Positions 1 to 9,572 are shown, counted from the first letter of the stretch. The stretch is DNA of 57,944 nucleotides from Kangiellaceae bacterium (GCA_013373015.1 JABXIQ010000044.1:1-57944), one strand, 5' to 3'. Program-made: numbers and translations. The notes: generated by a model from the letters alone, not told the origin.

Positions 1-925
1 ATACGATATGCTCACCCAAGCTCAAGCTGAATATCAGTTCGATAGCGCAGCGGAAGCATTAGAAGCAGCTTATGCTCGTGATGAAAATGACGAATTTGTA
101 AAAACCACTATCATTGGTGATGCGGCACCTATTCAAGGTGGAGACTCGGTGATCTTTATGAATTACCGCGCTGACCGTGCGCGTCAGATCAGCAAAGCCT
201 TTGTCAATGATGATTTTGATGGGTTTGAACGTAAAACACGACCACAACTTGCCGATTTTGTGATGCTCACAGAATATGCAACCGACATCAACGCTAGCGT
301 GGCCTATCCGCCAATCGCCATGAGCAATGTTCTAGGCGAACATTTAATGAAATTAGGCAAAAAACAGCTGCGTATTGCAGAAACAGAAAAATATGCTCAT
401 GTGACGTTTTTCTTCAATGGTGGCGTAGAAACACCTTTTGCAGGCGAAGATCGAAAATTAATTCCTTCACCGCAAGTGGCTACTTATGATTTACAACCTG
501 AAATGAATGCTACGCTTGTTACGGATAACCTAGTCGAAGTCATCGAAAACCAATCACACGATGTGATTATATGCAACTTTGCCAATCCTGATATGGTTGG
601 TCATACGGGTAATTTTAATGCGACAGTAAAAGCGATTGAGGCTCTTGACGTTTGTTTAGGCCGTATTGTCAGCGCATTAGAAAAAGTAGGTGGTGAAGCA
701 TTGATAACCGCCGATCATGGCAACGCTGAAAAAATGGCCGATGCCTGCACTGGCCAAGCACACACAGCACACACTTCTGAGCCAGTACCATTATTGTATA
801 TTGGTCGTAAAGCACAGGTAAAAATTAGCAATGGCGTACTATCAGACCTAGCGCCAACCATGCTACATTTGATGCAGTTACCAATCCCTGAAGAAATGAC
901 TGGACGTCCGATATTTGAAGTTTAA
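1..925 (+). CDS. gpmI: 2,3-bisphosphoglycerate-independent phosphoglycerate mutase, C-terminal part
   Basis: The 5' end is cut off by the window edge; the reading frame is open from base 2, so the ATG at 8 is internal. The enzyme interconverts 3- and 2-phosphoglycerate in cytosolic glycolysis using two Mn ions. About 307 of the usual 510 or so residues are present. Visible family motifs include [22 protein letters not shown], the [14 protein letters not shown] segment, ATYDLQPEM, the [10 protein letters not shown] segment and the metal-binding ITADHGNAE. The protein ends with the typical MTGRPIFEV. It overlaps the downstream envC start by 11 bases, suggesting translational coupling; the gpmI-envC-ctpA order is common in gammaproteobacteria. 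Confidence 0.97.
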   Translation, partial: YDMLTQAQAEYQFDSAAEALEAAYARDENDEFVKTTIIGDAAPIQGGDSVIFMNYRADRARQISKAFVNDDFDGFERKTRPQLADFVMLTEYATDINASVAYPPIAMSNVLGEHLMKLGKKQLRIAETEKYAHVTFFFNGGVETPFAGEDRKLIPSPQVATYDLQPEMNATLVTDNLVEVIENQSHDVIICNFANPDMVGHTGNFNATVKAIEALDVCLGRIVSALEKVGGEALITADHGNAEKMADACTGQAHTAHTSEPVPLLYIGRKAQVKISNGVLSDLAPTMLHLMQLPIPEEMTGRPIFEV

Positions 926-2105
926 TTACTCATCAACACTTTCTACACTTAATAAGCTCAAGCAGTTTTTTTGTTTGAGCTTAGGTTTTTTTGTTGCATA
1001 TTTTTTGCTACTGCCAAACCTTTCTGCCGCGCAAAATAAGCAGCAAGCCGAGCGTGAATTAAAAGAGCTCAAGCAAGTTATTGCCAACGTACAAAAAGAA
1101 CTACAACAAAATCGCCAACAGCAGTCGCAAACCGAAAAAAAAATACAGGTCATTGACCAAGCTTTAGCAAAAGCTTCAAATGCGCTGCGCCAAACTGAGC
1201 AACAGATAGCCAGCAATAAAAAGAAATTAGCGCAACTAAATCGCGAAAAATCTGATAATGAAATCTTAAGAAACAATCAGCGAAAGCAATTAGCTACCCA
1301 GCTTAAAAGTGCTTATATGTCAGGTCAGCAAGAGTATATTAAATTACTGCTCAATCAAGAAGATCCCGCGAAAATATCGCGTATGCTGCAGTATTATAAA
1401 TACCTCAATCAAGCGCGAATTGATGATATAAAAGCACTACAACTGACTTTAATTCGCTTACAAGAGCTTAAGCAAGATATTCAATCTACATTGTTCGAAC
1501 AACAGCAACTTGCCGCTGAGCAACAAAAACAAAAAGATGAACAAGTAAATCTTAAAGCTGAGCAAAAAAGCACTCTAGATAAGTTGAAAAAAGAATATAA
1601 AGATCAGAATTCTCGCTTAGCAAAATTGCAACGTGACGAACAGTCGTTACAAAAGATCATCAATTCCATTCAGAAAAAATTACAAGATTTTGCTCCTGAG
1701 CAATCTCTGTCTGGACTTTCCAAATTCAAAAAGAAGCTCAACTGGCCTGTAAATGGTAAAATTTTACATCGTTATGGCAGCAGTAAGTTTGAAAATAAGT
1801 TAAAGTGGAATGGTATTGTAATTTCTGCCTCTGAGGGAGCTCAGGTACAAGCCATCCATCATGGCCAAGTGGTATTTTCCGATTGGCTACGCGGCTTCGG
1901 CTTGGTAACCATTATTGATCATGGTAAAGGATATTTATCCTTATACGGACAAAATCAGAGTTTGTTAAAAACTGCCGGTGACTGGGTTGAAGCAGGAGAA
2001 CCCATTGCCTCTGCGGGACAAAGTGGTGGCAGCAACAGCTCTGGATTGTACTTTGAAATACGTTACAACGGTAAGCCGCAAAACCCTACGAGCTGGATAA
2101 AATAG
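915..2105 (+). CDS. envC: EnvC-type murein hydrolase activator (degenerate LytM/M23 domain)
   Basis: A periplasmic activator of the septal amidases AmiA/AmiB, needed for daughter-cell separation. An N-terminal hydrophobic segment (about residues 17-40, ending LSAAQ) serves as signal peptide. A long Gln/Lys-rich coiled coil covers about 38-255, and a LytM/M23 domain about 270-395. The zinc ligands of active M23 peptidases are lost: the usual HxGxD is WNGIV and the HxH is GLY, as expected for EnvC, which activates amidases and does not cut itself. Length 396 aa is close to E. coli EnvC (419). The start is TTG at 915, overlapping gpmI; no in-frame ATG exists before the signal peptide. Confidence 0.93.
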   Translation: MKFNYSSTLSTLNKLKQFFCLSLGFFVAYFLLLPNLSAAQNKQQAERELKELKQVIANVQKELQQNRQQQSQTEKKIQVIDQALAKASNALRQTEQQIASNKKKLAQLNREKSDNEILRNNQRKQLATQLKSAYMSGQQEYIKLLLNQEDPAKISRMLQYYKYLNQARIDDIKALQLTLIRLQELKQDIQSTLFEQQQLAAEQQKQKDEQVNLKAEQKSTLDKLKKEYKDQNSRLAKLQRDEQSLQKIINSIQKKLQDFAPEQSLSGLSKFKKKLNWPVNGKILHRYGSSKFENKLKWNGIVISASEGAQVQAIHHGQVVFSDWLRGFGLVTIIDHGKGYLSLYGQNQSLLKTAGDWVEAGEPIASAGQSGGSNSSGLYFEIRYNGKPQNPTSWIK

Positions 2106-2163
2106 ACAACCCAGCCTACGCAATTTTGTTGTCTAACATTTAAGGAAACATACAGGGATTATT

Positions 2164-3426
2164 ATGAAAAAAGCCAGTCTATTAATTCTTTTAATGATGA
2201 GCTTAGTGCTTTCTGCCAAAGAAAATCAGCCCGCGGAAGGCTCTTTTCCTGATAATCCTGTACAACAAGAAGCACAGCAAAATATACCTCACACAGGCTC
2301 AATCGAAACTTTGCCTCTGGATGAGTTGGCAGCTTTAGCGGATGCTTATGCCGAGATAAAAAAATCTTACGTTAAAGACTTATCGGACAAAGAAATTTTG
2401 GATGGCGCCATTCGCGGCATGCTCAGTAACCTTGATCCCTACTCTACCTATTTAACGGCAGAACAATTAGCAGAGCTTGAAGAAAGTGCCACAGGTGACT
2501 ATGCCGGTATTGGTATTGGTGCAAATCACCTACCAGATGGAATAGAAGTCACTCAAGTTTTTGAAGATTCGCCAGCAGCTAAAGCAGGGCTTAAAGTTGG
2601 CAATCTTATCACTGCGATCAATGATGAAAAAACCGCAAACATGAGCAATGATCGCGGCTCAGAATTGATGCGTGGGCAACCCGGAAGCAAAGTTACAGTG
2701 ACTTTTGTTGATAGTTCTGGTAACCAGAAAAGTGTGACAATCACTCGCCAAGTTATTCACGTTACCAGTGTCCGTTTTGAGTTACTTGAGCCAAACATTG
2801 GTTTTACCCGCATTGACGAGTTTCAAACTCGCTCAGCGGAAGACCTCAGCAAAGCTATCAGCAAGCTTGAACTGCAAAACAAAGCACCTTTACAAGGCCT
2901 GATCCTTGATCTGCGCAATAACCCTGGAGGCATTTTAGATGGCGCTATTGAAGTGGCCGACTTATTCCTAAACAGTGGCGTAATAGTCTCAACAAAAAGT
3001 CGATTACAACAAGACAATGAAGTTCACTATGCAACTTCAGGTGACATTCTTCGTAATAAACCCTTAGTCGTACTGATCAACAACTCTTCGGCCTCCGCCT
3101 CAGAAATCGTTGCTGGAGCTTTACAAGATCATAAGCGTGCCATAATTATGGGTACTCAGTCTTTTGGTAAAGCAATGGTTCAAACCATTCTTCCTATTCA
3201 TGGCGGTAACGCAGTTAAGTTGACCACATCACACTACTACACTCCCAATCAACGCCTGATTCAAAACAAAGGCATCGCCCCTGATCGCGTCATTGAACAT
3301 AAAATCACCGCTCCTTCAGGTGAAAGCGCGCAAAATTGGCAAGATGATCAGCAAGTTGTGGCAGCCGTTTCGCAGCTTAAAGGCCAGCCTATCGATAAAG
3401 ATGCGCTGATGGAGCACTCGAAGTAA
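2164..3426 (+). CDS. ctpA: S41 family carboxy-terminal processing protease (CtpA-type)
   Basis: A periplasmic serine protease that degrades or trims proteins from their C-termini; family members act on peptidoglycan hydrolases and misfolded proteins. A signal peptide (about residues 1-18) is followed by an N-terminal helical region, a PDZ domain (about 112-198, with GDYAGIGIG) and the S41 catalytic core. The active site is visible as NNSSASASE (about 307-314, nucleophile Ser) and FGKAMVQ (Lys336). The RNNPGGILDGA segment is also typical. Length 420 aa matches CtpA rather than the larger Prc. The gene lies 58 bases after envC and is probably co-transcribed with it. The symbol is by family resemblance. 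Confidence 0.93.
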   Translation: MKKASLLILLMMSLVLSAKENQPAEGSFPDNPVQQEAQQNIPHTGSIETLPLDELAALADAYAEIKKSYVKDLSDKEILDGAIRGMLSNLDPYSTYLTAEQLAELEESATGDYAGIGIGANHLPDGIEVTQVFEDSPAAKAGLKVGNLITAINDEKTANMSNDRGSELMRGQPGSKVTVTFVDSSGNQKSVTITRQVIHVTSVRFELLEPNIGFTRIDEFQTRSAEDLSKAISKLELQNKAPLQGLILDLRNNPGGILDGAIEVADLFLNSGVIVSTKSRLQQDNEVHYATSGDILRNKPLVVLINNSSASASEIVAGALQDHKRAIIMGTQSFGKAMVQTILPIHGGNAVKLTTSHYYTPNQRLIQNKGIAPDRVIEHKITAPSGESAQNWQDDQQVVAAVSQLKGQPIDKDALMEHSK

Positions 3427-3579
3427 CCTTTTGTATCAAGATGTAAAACGATTGTGGTCAATTGGTAACAACGCTACCAAGTCTCTCGACCCTCTATTCA
3501 TCTTATATTACACTGGCTCAGTTATTGATCCTTGATTAATAATCACTCAAATAATAAATAAGCAACTGACGGGGTAGAG

Positions 3580-5166
3580 ATGTTGTTGAGCGTACAACCG
3601 ATTTCAAAACAAAAAATACAGCTATTCTTACTGTGTTTAGCAAGCAGCCTATTAACTGCTTGTGATATTCCTAACGCCGATATTAGTGGCAAAATTACCT
3701 ATGACAATGTTTCGCACAATGAAACGACTGACGGACTCGAATACACCAAGCTGCAACAGTCGCCCATTCGTGGCGTACGAGTAGAAGCTATTGAAAATGG
3801 CAAGGTGATCACCAGTGACATCACCGACGACCAAGGTAACTACAAAATCGTCGTCAAAATGGATAAATTCATCACCTTGCGTGTTCGTTCAGAGTTTGCC
3901 CTTGGCGCTGAGAATGTGCTAGGCGCCACTAAAATTGTCGACAACACCAACCAGCAGGCTGTGTATGTGCTTGAATCTAACGAATTTGAAGTAAAGCGCG
4001 AGCAATTGACGCGCAACCTAAATGCGTCATCAGGCTGGAATGGCACAGAGTATGTGGGTACTCGAGCCGCAGCCCCTTTCCATATTCTTGATCGGATTTA
4101 TGATATTCATGCCAAACTTTCCACTATCGACCAGACTATCAATATGCCTGAACTGATGATCAACTGGAGCGTGAATAATGTTGCAGAATCAGGTGATCGA
4201 GAAACAGGACAAATTGGTACATCTTTTTATCAAAATGGTGAAATCTTTTTATTAGGCGCCGCGGATGCCGATACCGATGAATATGATGGACATGTAATTA
4301 TTCACGAGTGGGGGCATTTCTTTGAAGATACCCTTTCTCGCTCAGACAGCATTGGTGGCCCGCATGCTGGCGGCGATAGACTTGACCCGCGTGTTGCTTT
4401 TGGTGAAGGTTTTGGCAATGCTTGGTCAGCGATTATTACGGATGATCCCTTCTATCGCGATTCGTTTGGAGCTCGACAAGAATCGGGGTTTTCTATAAAT
4501 GTTGAAGCCAACGATACCATTAATCCTGGTTGGTATAGCGAAGGTTCGGTGCAATCTATTTTGTACGATCTCTATGACGACTTTACCGATGATGCCGATA
4601 CATTCAGTTTGGGCTTAGAACCAATTTATAACGTCTTAATCGGTGCGCAAAAAGACAGTGAAGCCTTTACCAGCATTTTTACTTTCATGACTTATATCCT
4701 AGAAAATAACCCTGCTGAAAGTGCCAACTTTGAAGCTTTACTGAAAGCGCAAAACATCAGTCCAGCAATTGATATTTGGGGAAGTAAAGCAGCAAATGAT
4801 GCTAACGAGCCAAACTCGCTACCAGTCTATATTGAACTCAATCCAACAGATCGACAGAATATCTGCACCAGCGCAGCGTTTGGCACGACTGGCAACAAAC
4901 TCGCTAACCATCGTTTTATCAAATTGAATATTCCTAGTAGTGGCAACTACAGCCTAACCGTTACACCGAATAGTCGGCATGACGTTGATGCTTATCTTTA
5001 TCAACATGGTGAGCTTTTGGCACTGAATGAAGATGCGGGAATAGAGCCGTTAACCTTAAGTTTTGATGCGCAAGAAGGCGTGCTGGTAGCCGATACATTG
5101 GCTTATGACGAAGCTGGCTCTGCGATATCCGCAGCTTGCTATGATGTTGCATTAACGCAAAACTAG
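3580..5166 (+). CDS. Lipoprotein zinc metalloprotease with HEWGH motif (paralog 1)
   Basis: An unrecognised family with a visible zincin active site. The N-terminus has a lipobox (LLTAC, Cys28) followed by Asp. About residues 33-115 look like a transthyretin/carboxypeptidase-regulatory beta-sandwich. The catalytic region carries HEWGH at 242-246, with a candidate third ligand Glu276 in FGEGFGNAW; this spacing fits a gluzincin. The C-terminal roughly 100 residues resemble a pre-peptidase-type beta domain (SGNYSLTVTP). The ATG is preceded by GGGGTAGAG, a good ribosome-binding site. The neighbour at 5311 is a full-length paralog over this entire protein. A secreted or surface protease is likely; the substrate is unknown. 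Confidence 0.8.
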   Translation: MLLSVQPISKQKIQLFLLCLASSLLTACDIPNADISGKITYDNVSHNETTDGLEYTKLQQSPIRGVRVEAIENGKVITSDITDDQGNYKIVVKMDKFITLRVRSEFALGAENVLGATKIVDNTNQQAVYVLESNEFEVKREQLTRNLNASSGWNGTEYVGTRAAAPFHILDRIYDIHAKLSTIDQTINMPELMINWSVNNVAESGDRETGQIGTSFYQNGEIFLLGAADADTDEYDGHVIIHEWGHFFEDTLSRSDSIGGPHAGGDRLDPRVAFGEGFGNAWSAIITDDPFYRDSFGARQESGFSINVEANDTINPGWYSEGSVQSILYDLYDDFTDDADTFSLGLEPIYNVLIGAQKDSEAFTSIFTFMTYILENNPAESANFEALLKAQNISPAIDIWGSKAANDANEPNSLPVYIELNPTDRQNICTSAAFGTTGNKLANHRFIKLNIPSSGNYSLTVTPNSRHDVDAYLYQHGELLALNEDAGIEPLTLSFDAQEGVLVADTLAYDEAGSAISAACYDVALTQN

Positions 5167-5310
5167 TAAACAAACAAAGAGTTAGCGTAACTTATTGTAT
5201 CAAAATACAGGTAAAGCGTAGTTTTTGCCTGTTTTTTGACTATCATTCATCGATCCTTCATCTTTTCTGTATTACACTCATTAAAATCGTTATTTTTATG
5301 GGGTAGAGTC

Positions 5311-7752
5311 ATGCAAATAGTAAAAATTAGCCTGCTAACCATCGTATTATCTTTATTAGCCGCCTGTGGTGGCGGCAGTGATACACCAGCCAACCAAGCT
5401 CCAACCGCCAATGCTGGTGCCGATCAAACTGTGTCTGAAGGAGATACCGTTAACTTGACTGGATCAGGTAGCGACAGTGATGGCACTATAGCCAGTTATA
5501 GTTGGAGCCAACAAAGCGGCCCCTCCGTTAGCTTAAGCTCCAATAACCAAGCAAGCACCAGTTTCACTGCACCAAGCACAAACTCCAGCGCAACCGTCGT
5601 ATTACGTCTAACCGTGACCGACAATGATGGCGCAACAGGTTCGGATACAGTGAGCATTACTATCAACACCAATAATCAAACGCCTACCGCCAATGCTGGT
5701 GCTAATCAGACTGTGGACGAACAAAGCCAAGTAACTTTAGACGCATCGGCCTCTAGTGATTCTGACGGCTCTATCGCAAGTTACAGCTGGTCACAAACTG
5801 CCGGAAGTAATGTGACTTTAAGTAATGCCAGCGCAGCCATGCCAAGCTTCACCGCCCCAGCAGTCAGCGCCAACGAGGTGCTAACCTTTTCAGTCACAGT
5901 TACCGATGATCGCGGTGCAACCGATAGCGACACAGTGAATATCACTGTTCAGCCCGTTGCAGGCTTAAATCAAGCGCCAACCGCCAATGCTGGAGCAGAT
6001 CAAACCGTTAATGGCACTGACTCAGTCACACTCGATGGTGCAGCATCGTCTGATAGCGACGGTTCAATTGCAAGTTATAGCTGGTCGCAAACGGCTGGAA
6101 CCAATGTCACACTATCCAATGCAAGTTCAGCCTCGGCAACTTTTACCGCTCCCGATGTGGCAAACCAAGAAGCGTTATCATTTCAACTGGTCGTCACTGA
6201 CAACGAAGGAGCAACCAGCAACGATAGTGTCACCATTACTGTTAACCCAAAACCTGCTGGCACTACTCTTTCAGGCAAAGTTACCTATGACAATGTTCCG
6301 CATAACACCTCAACCAACGGTTTGAATTACGCCGCAACAACTCAAGATCCTGTTCGCGGAGCCACTATTCAATTACTGCAAGGATCTACGGTACTTGAAA
6401 CCAGTGTAACTGACGCCAATGGTGATTACAGTTTTGTTGCGCCAAACAATGCCACGGTAAAAGTACGAGTTCGAGCTGAATTTAAGCAAGCCGGCACCCA
6501 ATCTTGGGATACCCAGGTAATCGACAATACTAACGGTAATGCTTTATATGTCATGGATTCGGCCAACATTAACACTGGTAATCAGACTTCAATTACTCAA
6601 AACATTCATGCGGCATCTGGCTGGGGTGGCTCAAGCTATACTTCTACTCGAGTGGCGGCACCTTTTCATATTTTAGATCTTGTATATGACATCGTTGAAA
6701 AACTGAAAGCGGTCGATTCAAATTTAACTTTATCGCCGCTAAAAATTAACTGGAGCCCAAACAACGTAGCTCAATCAGGAAACAAAGCCAGTGGGCAAAT
6801 TGGTACATCGCATTACACCAATAGCCAAATTTTCCTGTTAGGCGCCGCTAATAGCGACACCGATGAGTATGATGGCCATGTCGTTATTCACGAATGGGGC
6901 CATTATTTCGAAGATAATGCCGCGCGCTCTGACAGTATCGGAGGTTCGCATGGTGGCGGTGATCGTCTTGATATGCGGGTAGCTTTTGGCGAGGGCTTTG
7001 GTAATGCTTGGTCTGGAATCATCACAGATGACTCATTCTATCGTGATTCTCACAGCTCAGCACAAGCTAGCGGCTTTTCGATAAACGTAGAAAACAACAG
7101 TGTCAGCAATCCAGGTTGGTTTAGCGAAGGCTCTGTTCAGTCGATTCTTTACGATATTTACGATTCGAGCAATGACGCAAGCGACTCTATTAGTCTTGGA
7201 TTAAAGTCCATCTATGACGTTTTAGTTGGACAGCAAAAAAACACTGACGCATTTACCAGCATCTTTAGTTTTATGACCTACATAAAACAAGAAAACTCAG
7301 CTAATGCCAGCGGTCTAAATAGTTTGCTTTCTGCCCAAAACATTCAAACAAATGTTGATATTTGGGGAGCGAATGAAACCGATGATGAAGGACAAGCTAA
7401 CGTGCTACCAGTTTACGTTACGTTGAATGCTGGCGATAAAAAGCAAGTCTGCTCTAATGTTGCTTTTGGCAATGATTGGAATAAATTAGGAAACCATAAA
7501 TTTGTAAGGCTCAACATTGCTAGCGCAGGCAGCCATACGCTACGCATGACACCTTCAGGAGCCAATGACTTGGATGGCTATATTTATAACAAAGGTCAAC
7601 TACTCGCCTTTACAGAAGATGGTGGTACCGGCGTTGCGAATATTACTACAAATTTCCCAGCGGGGATTTCTGTTGCCGATACACTAGCTTACAACTCAGC
7701 AGGCAGCAGCATTGTTGCCACTTGCTACGATGTTGAATTAATTAAGAACTAG
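5311..7752 (+). CDS. Lipoprotein zinc metalloprotease with three PKD-like repeats (paralog 2)
   Basis: A paralog of the preceding gene, enlarged by an N-terminal repeat region. I chose ATG 5311 rather than the upstream in-frame ATG at 5236, because a GGGGTAGAG ribosome-binding site identical to that of the paralog precedes it, and because the protein then begins with a clean lipoprotein signal (lipobox LLAAC, Cys19, followed by Gly). Three PKD/REJ-like domains of about 95 residues (about 28-118, 122-216, 220-312) each begin with PTANAGA. Next come a beta-sandwich and the catalytic domain with HEWGH at 527-531 and Glu561. Asp/Gly-rich repeats suggest an extracellular, Ca-stabilised spacer. A surface-exposed or secreted protease is likely; the substrate is unknown. 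Confidence 0.82.
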   Translation: MQIVKISLLTIVLSLLAACGGGSDTPANQAPTANAGADQTVSEGDTVNLTGSGSDSDGTIASYSWSQQSGPSVSLSSNNQASTSFTAPSTNSSATVVLRLTVTDNDGATGSDTVSITINTNNQTPTANAGANQTVDEQSQVTLDASASSDSDGSIASYSWSQTAGSNVTLSNASAAMPSFTAPAVSANEVLTFSVTVTDDRGATDSDTVNITVQPVAGLNQAPTANAGADQTVNGTDSVTLDGAASSDSDGSIASYSWSQTAGTNVTLSNASSASATFTAPDVANQEALSFQLVVTDNEGATSNDSVTITVNPKPAGTTLSGKVTYDNVPHNTSTNGLNYAATTQDPVRGATIQLLQGSTVLETSVTDANGDYSFVAPNNATVKVRVRAEFKQAGTQSWDTQVIDNTNGNALYVMDSANINTGNQTSITQNIHAASGWGGSSYTSTRVAAPFHILDLVYDIVEKLKAVDSNLTLSPLKINWSPNNVAQSGNKASGQIGTSHYTNSQIFLLGAANSDTDEYDGHVVIHEWGHYFEDNAARSDSIGGSHGGGDRLDMRVAFGEGFGNAWSGIITDDSFYRDSHSSAQASGFSINVENNSVSNPGWFSEGSVQSILYDIYDSSNDASDSISLGLKSIYDVLVGQQKNTDAFTSIFSFMTYIKQENSANASGLNSLLSAQNIQTNVDIWGANETDDEGQANVLPVYVTLNAGDKKQVCSNVAFGNDWNKLGNHKFVRLNIASAGSHTLRMTPSGANDLDGYIYNKGQLLAFTEDGGTGVANITTNFPAGISVADTLAYNSAGSSIVATCYDVELIKN

Positions 7753-7762
7753 GAACATGACT

Positions 7763-8263
7763 ATGAAATATTTAATAATGATTTTTTCTTTTGCCCTAGC
7801 TGCTTGTAGCAGTCAAGATGCAGGACACAAAACATCTGAATACCAGTCTCCTGGCAAACCTTCAGCGGAAGTTGCTATGAAATATAACTTAACCAAAGAA
7901 CGTGTAGCTGTCGGCGAAACGGTAACCGTAAGCGTAAGTTTTGACAATAGTGCAAAAGCCATTGCTGCTCGTTTTGAACCTACCGCCAATATGGTTATGT
8001 CTGGTGATAATATCAAAAACTTTGCTCAAGCTAAGGGTGATGCCAATGCTAGCTATAGCTTTGAGGTTACACCGCTAACCGAAGGCATTCACTACATTAA
8101 TGTATTTGCCAAAGATGCGTCGGTTTCTCATGAAAAGCCATTTGCAATTCGTGTTGTTGCTGGAGACAAACCAATTGAAGAATATTTAGAAGTCAACGGT
8201 ACTCTGAGCGAAGATGAAAATGGTGAAAAGATCATCATTATGAAAGCCCAAGAAAATCAATAA
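7763..8263 (+). CDS. Small lipoprotein of unknown function
   Basis: A short lipoprotein (166 aa) with a signal ending in LAAC (lipobox Cys at about residue 15), then a low-complexity linker and a compact beta-rich domain. I recognise no family. I prefer the ATG at 7763 over the one at 7757, because the AGGA at 7751-7754 has usable spacing only to the second. It lies 10 bases after the metalloprotease stop, so it is almost certainly in that operon and may be a partner or inhibitor of the proteases; that role is inferred from position alone. A terminator follows. Confidence 0.75.
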   Translation: MKYLIMIFSFALAACSSQDAGHKTSEYQSPGKPSAEVAMKYNLTKERVAVGETVTVSVSFDNSAKAIAARFEPTANMVMSGDNIKNFAQAKGDANASYSFEVTPLTEGIHYINVFAKDASVSHEKPFAIRVVAGDKPIEEYLEVNGTLSEDENGEKIIIMKAQENQ

Positions 8264-8285
8264 GTTTGACACGCTTATTAGAAGT

Positions 8286-8326
8286 AAAAAGCCACCAGTT
8301 TATTTGTTTAAATGGTGGCTTTTTTA
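8286..8326. terminator. Bidirectional rho-independent terminator
   Basis: A perfect 7-bp stem, GCCACCA at 8291-8297 with TGGTGGC at 8313-8319, is flanked by an A-run on the left and a T-run on the right. It therefore reads as a terminator on both strands. It sits between the convergent lipoprotein gene (+) and nudE (-), and the T-run reaches the nudE stop codon. Confidence 0.9.
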
Positions 8327-8887
8327 TTGTTCCAGATAATCTTTTAACAAGTATATTGCAGCAATACTGCGCGCTTCAGTAAAATCATCTCTTGCCAGCA
8401 ATTGGTCTATTTCATCAAAGCGCCAAACAATCACATCAATCGGCTCAGGTTCATCCCCTTCTAATTTACTGGTAAAGAGCCCTTGTGCAACAACTAAATG
8501 CATCTGGTGGCTAAGATAACCAGGAGCCAGACTTATGGTTCGCAAACAATGCAACTCCTTTGCCCCATAACCAGCTTCTTCTTGCAGCTCACGATTGGCC
8601 GCTTGCTCTGGAGTTTCACCGGGATCAATCAATCCCTTCGGAAAAGCCAACTCATAACGCTCAACTCCTGCTGCATACTCTCTGATCAACAAAAAGTGTT
8701 CTTGGTCAAGCACAGGCAAAACCATTACAGCTCCATATTTACCGGCTTTTAGACGCTCATAGATACGATAAACACCATTAGAAAACTCAAGCTCCAGTTC
8801 TTCAATACCGAAAATTCTAGTTTGCGCTATCGTTTTAACACGTCTAATTTTAGGCCGCTTTTTATTTTTTAGATCTTGATTGGCCAT
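8324..8887 (-). CDS. nudE: ADP compounds hydrolase NudE (Nudix)
   Basis: A Nudix hydrolase that cleaves ADP-ribose, Ap3A and NADH-type dinucleotides in the cytosol. The Nudix box is complete at about residues 85-107, from GLIDPGE to RELQEEAGY, with the catalytic REXXEE. The upstream segment YELAFPKG is typical of NudE. Length 187 aa matches E. coli NudE (186). The start overlaps the yrfG 3' end by 26 bases, and the pair is also adjacent in E. coli. The gene is the last of a run that begins with gspC. Confidence 0.92.
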   Translation of the reverse strand: MANQDLKNKKRPKIRRVKTIAQTRIFGIEELELEFSNGVYRIYERLKAGKYGAVMVLPVLDQEHFLLIREYAAGVERYELAFPKGLIDPGETPEQAANRELQEEAGYGAKELHCLRTISLAPGYLSHQMHLVVAQGLFTSKLEGDEPEPIDVIVWRFDEIDQLLARDDFTEARSIAAIYLLKDYLEQ

Positions 8888-9569
8888 CAGTTTCTCTCGG
8901 CATCAGTTCGGTTAATTGATTCACGTTTGGATATACCATGGATTCTTGTTGAGGTAATTGACTATCAGGTTGATTAACAGCTACTACAAATTTAACACCT
9001 GATTGTTGCGCAATGGTTAAAATGCTTTCAGTGTCATCAATAAATAAACATTCTGATAATTCTGCTTCAATAGTCTGTTCAAGTTGCTGCCAAAAGCTCA
9101 CAGACTCTTTAGGTTGACCAAATTGATGCGAAGAATATATCTCATCAAAATAGTCAGCAATCAACGACTTATCAAGTTTAACTTGCAGTGTATCCGGGTG
9201 TGCATTAGTAACTAATACCAATTGTTTTCTTTGCGCCTTAGCTTGCTGTAAGAATTCTAAAGTGCCAGGTCTTAAAGCAATATTGTGCGCCAATTGTTTC
9301 TTATGCCCGATGATATCAAGTTGTAATTGTTCACTCCAAAAATCGGTACAATACCAATTCAAAGTACCTTTATACTCATGATATAAATCGAACAATTGTT
9401 GTCTTGCTTGTTCAATTTCAAGCTTATGCTGTGCGGCATACAATCTGGGAACTTGTCGCAACCAAAAATCATTATCGAACGCAAGGTCTAATAAAGTTCC
9501 ATCCATATCTAACAGCACAGTGCGAATCGATTGCCATTGCTCTGCAGTTAAAATAGAAGTCTGCACCAC
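8862..9569 (-). CDS. yrfG: GMP/IMP nucleotidase YrfG (HAD superfamily)
   Basis: A haloacid-dehalogenase-type phosphatase that dephosphorylates GMP and IMP. Motif I is LLDMDGTLLD with Asp21 and Asp23. Motif II is LVTNAHPDT with the Thr, and the C-terminal acidic motif is LFIDDTES. The 235-aa length fits YrfG. It lies between gspN (3-base gap) and nudE (overlap), so it is probably co-transcribed with the end of the secretion operon although the functions look unrelated. Confidence 0.9.
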   Translation of the reverse strand: MVQTSILTAEQWQSIRTVLLDMDGTLLDLAFDNDFWLRQVPRLYAAQHKLEIEQARQQLFDLYHEYKGTLNWYCTDFWSEQLQLDIIGHKKQLAHNIALRPGTLEFLQQAKAQRKQLVLVTNAHPDTLQVKLDKSLIADYFDEIYSSHQFGQPKESVSFWQQLEQTIEAELSECLFIDDTESILTIAQQSGVKFVVAVNQPDSQLPQQESMVYPNVNQLTELMPRETDGQSRSKK

Positions 9570-9572
9570 TAG

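Noticed and set aside
926-1276. 116-aa open frame antisense to envC
   Set aside because: It mirrors the coiled-coil codon bias of envC, has no ribosome-binding site and no protein-like features.
1741-2105. EnvC LytM domain as a broken peptidase or pseudogene
   Set aside because: Loss of zinc ligands is the normal state of EnvC, and the frame is intact.
5400-6260. Regular repeats that might suggest a CRISPR or satellite array
   Set aside because: They are in-frame protein domain repeats of about 285 bases, far longer than CRISPR units.
5987-6325. 112-aa frame within the PKD repeats
   Set aside because: It is an out-of-frame shadow of the third PKD-like domain.
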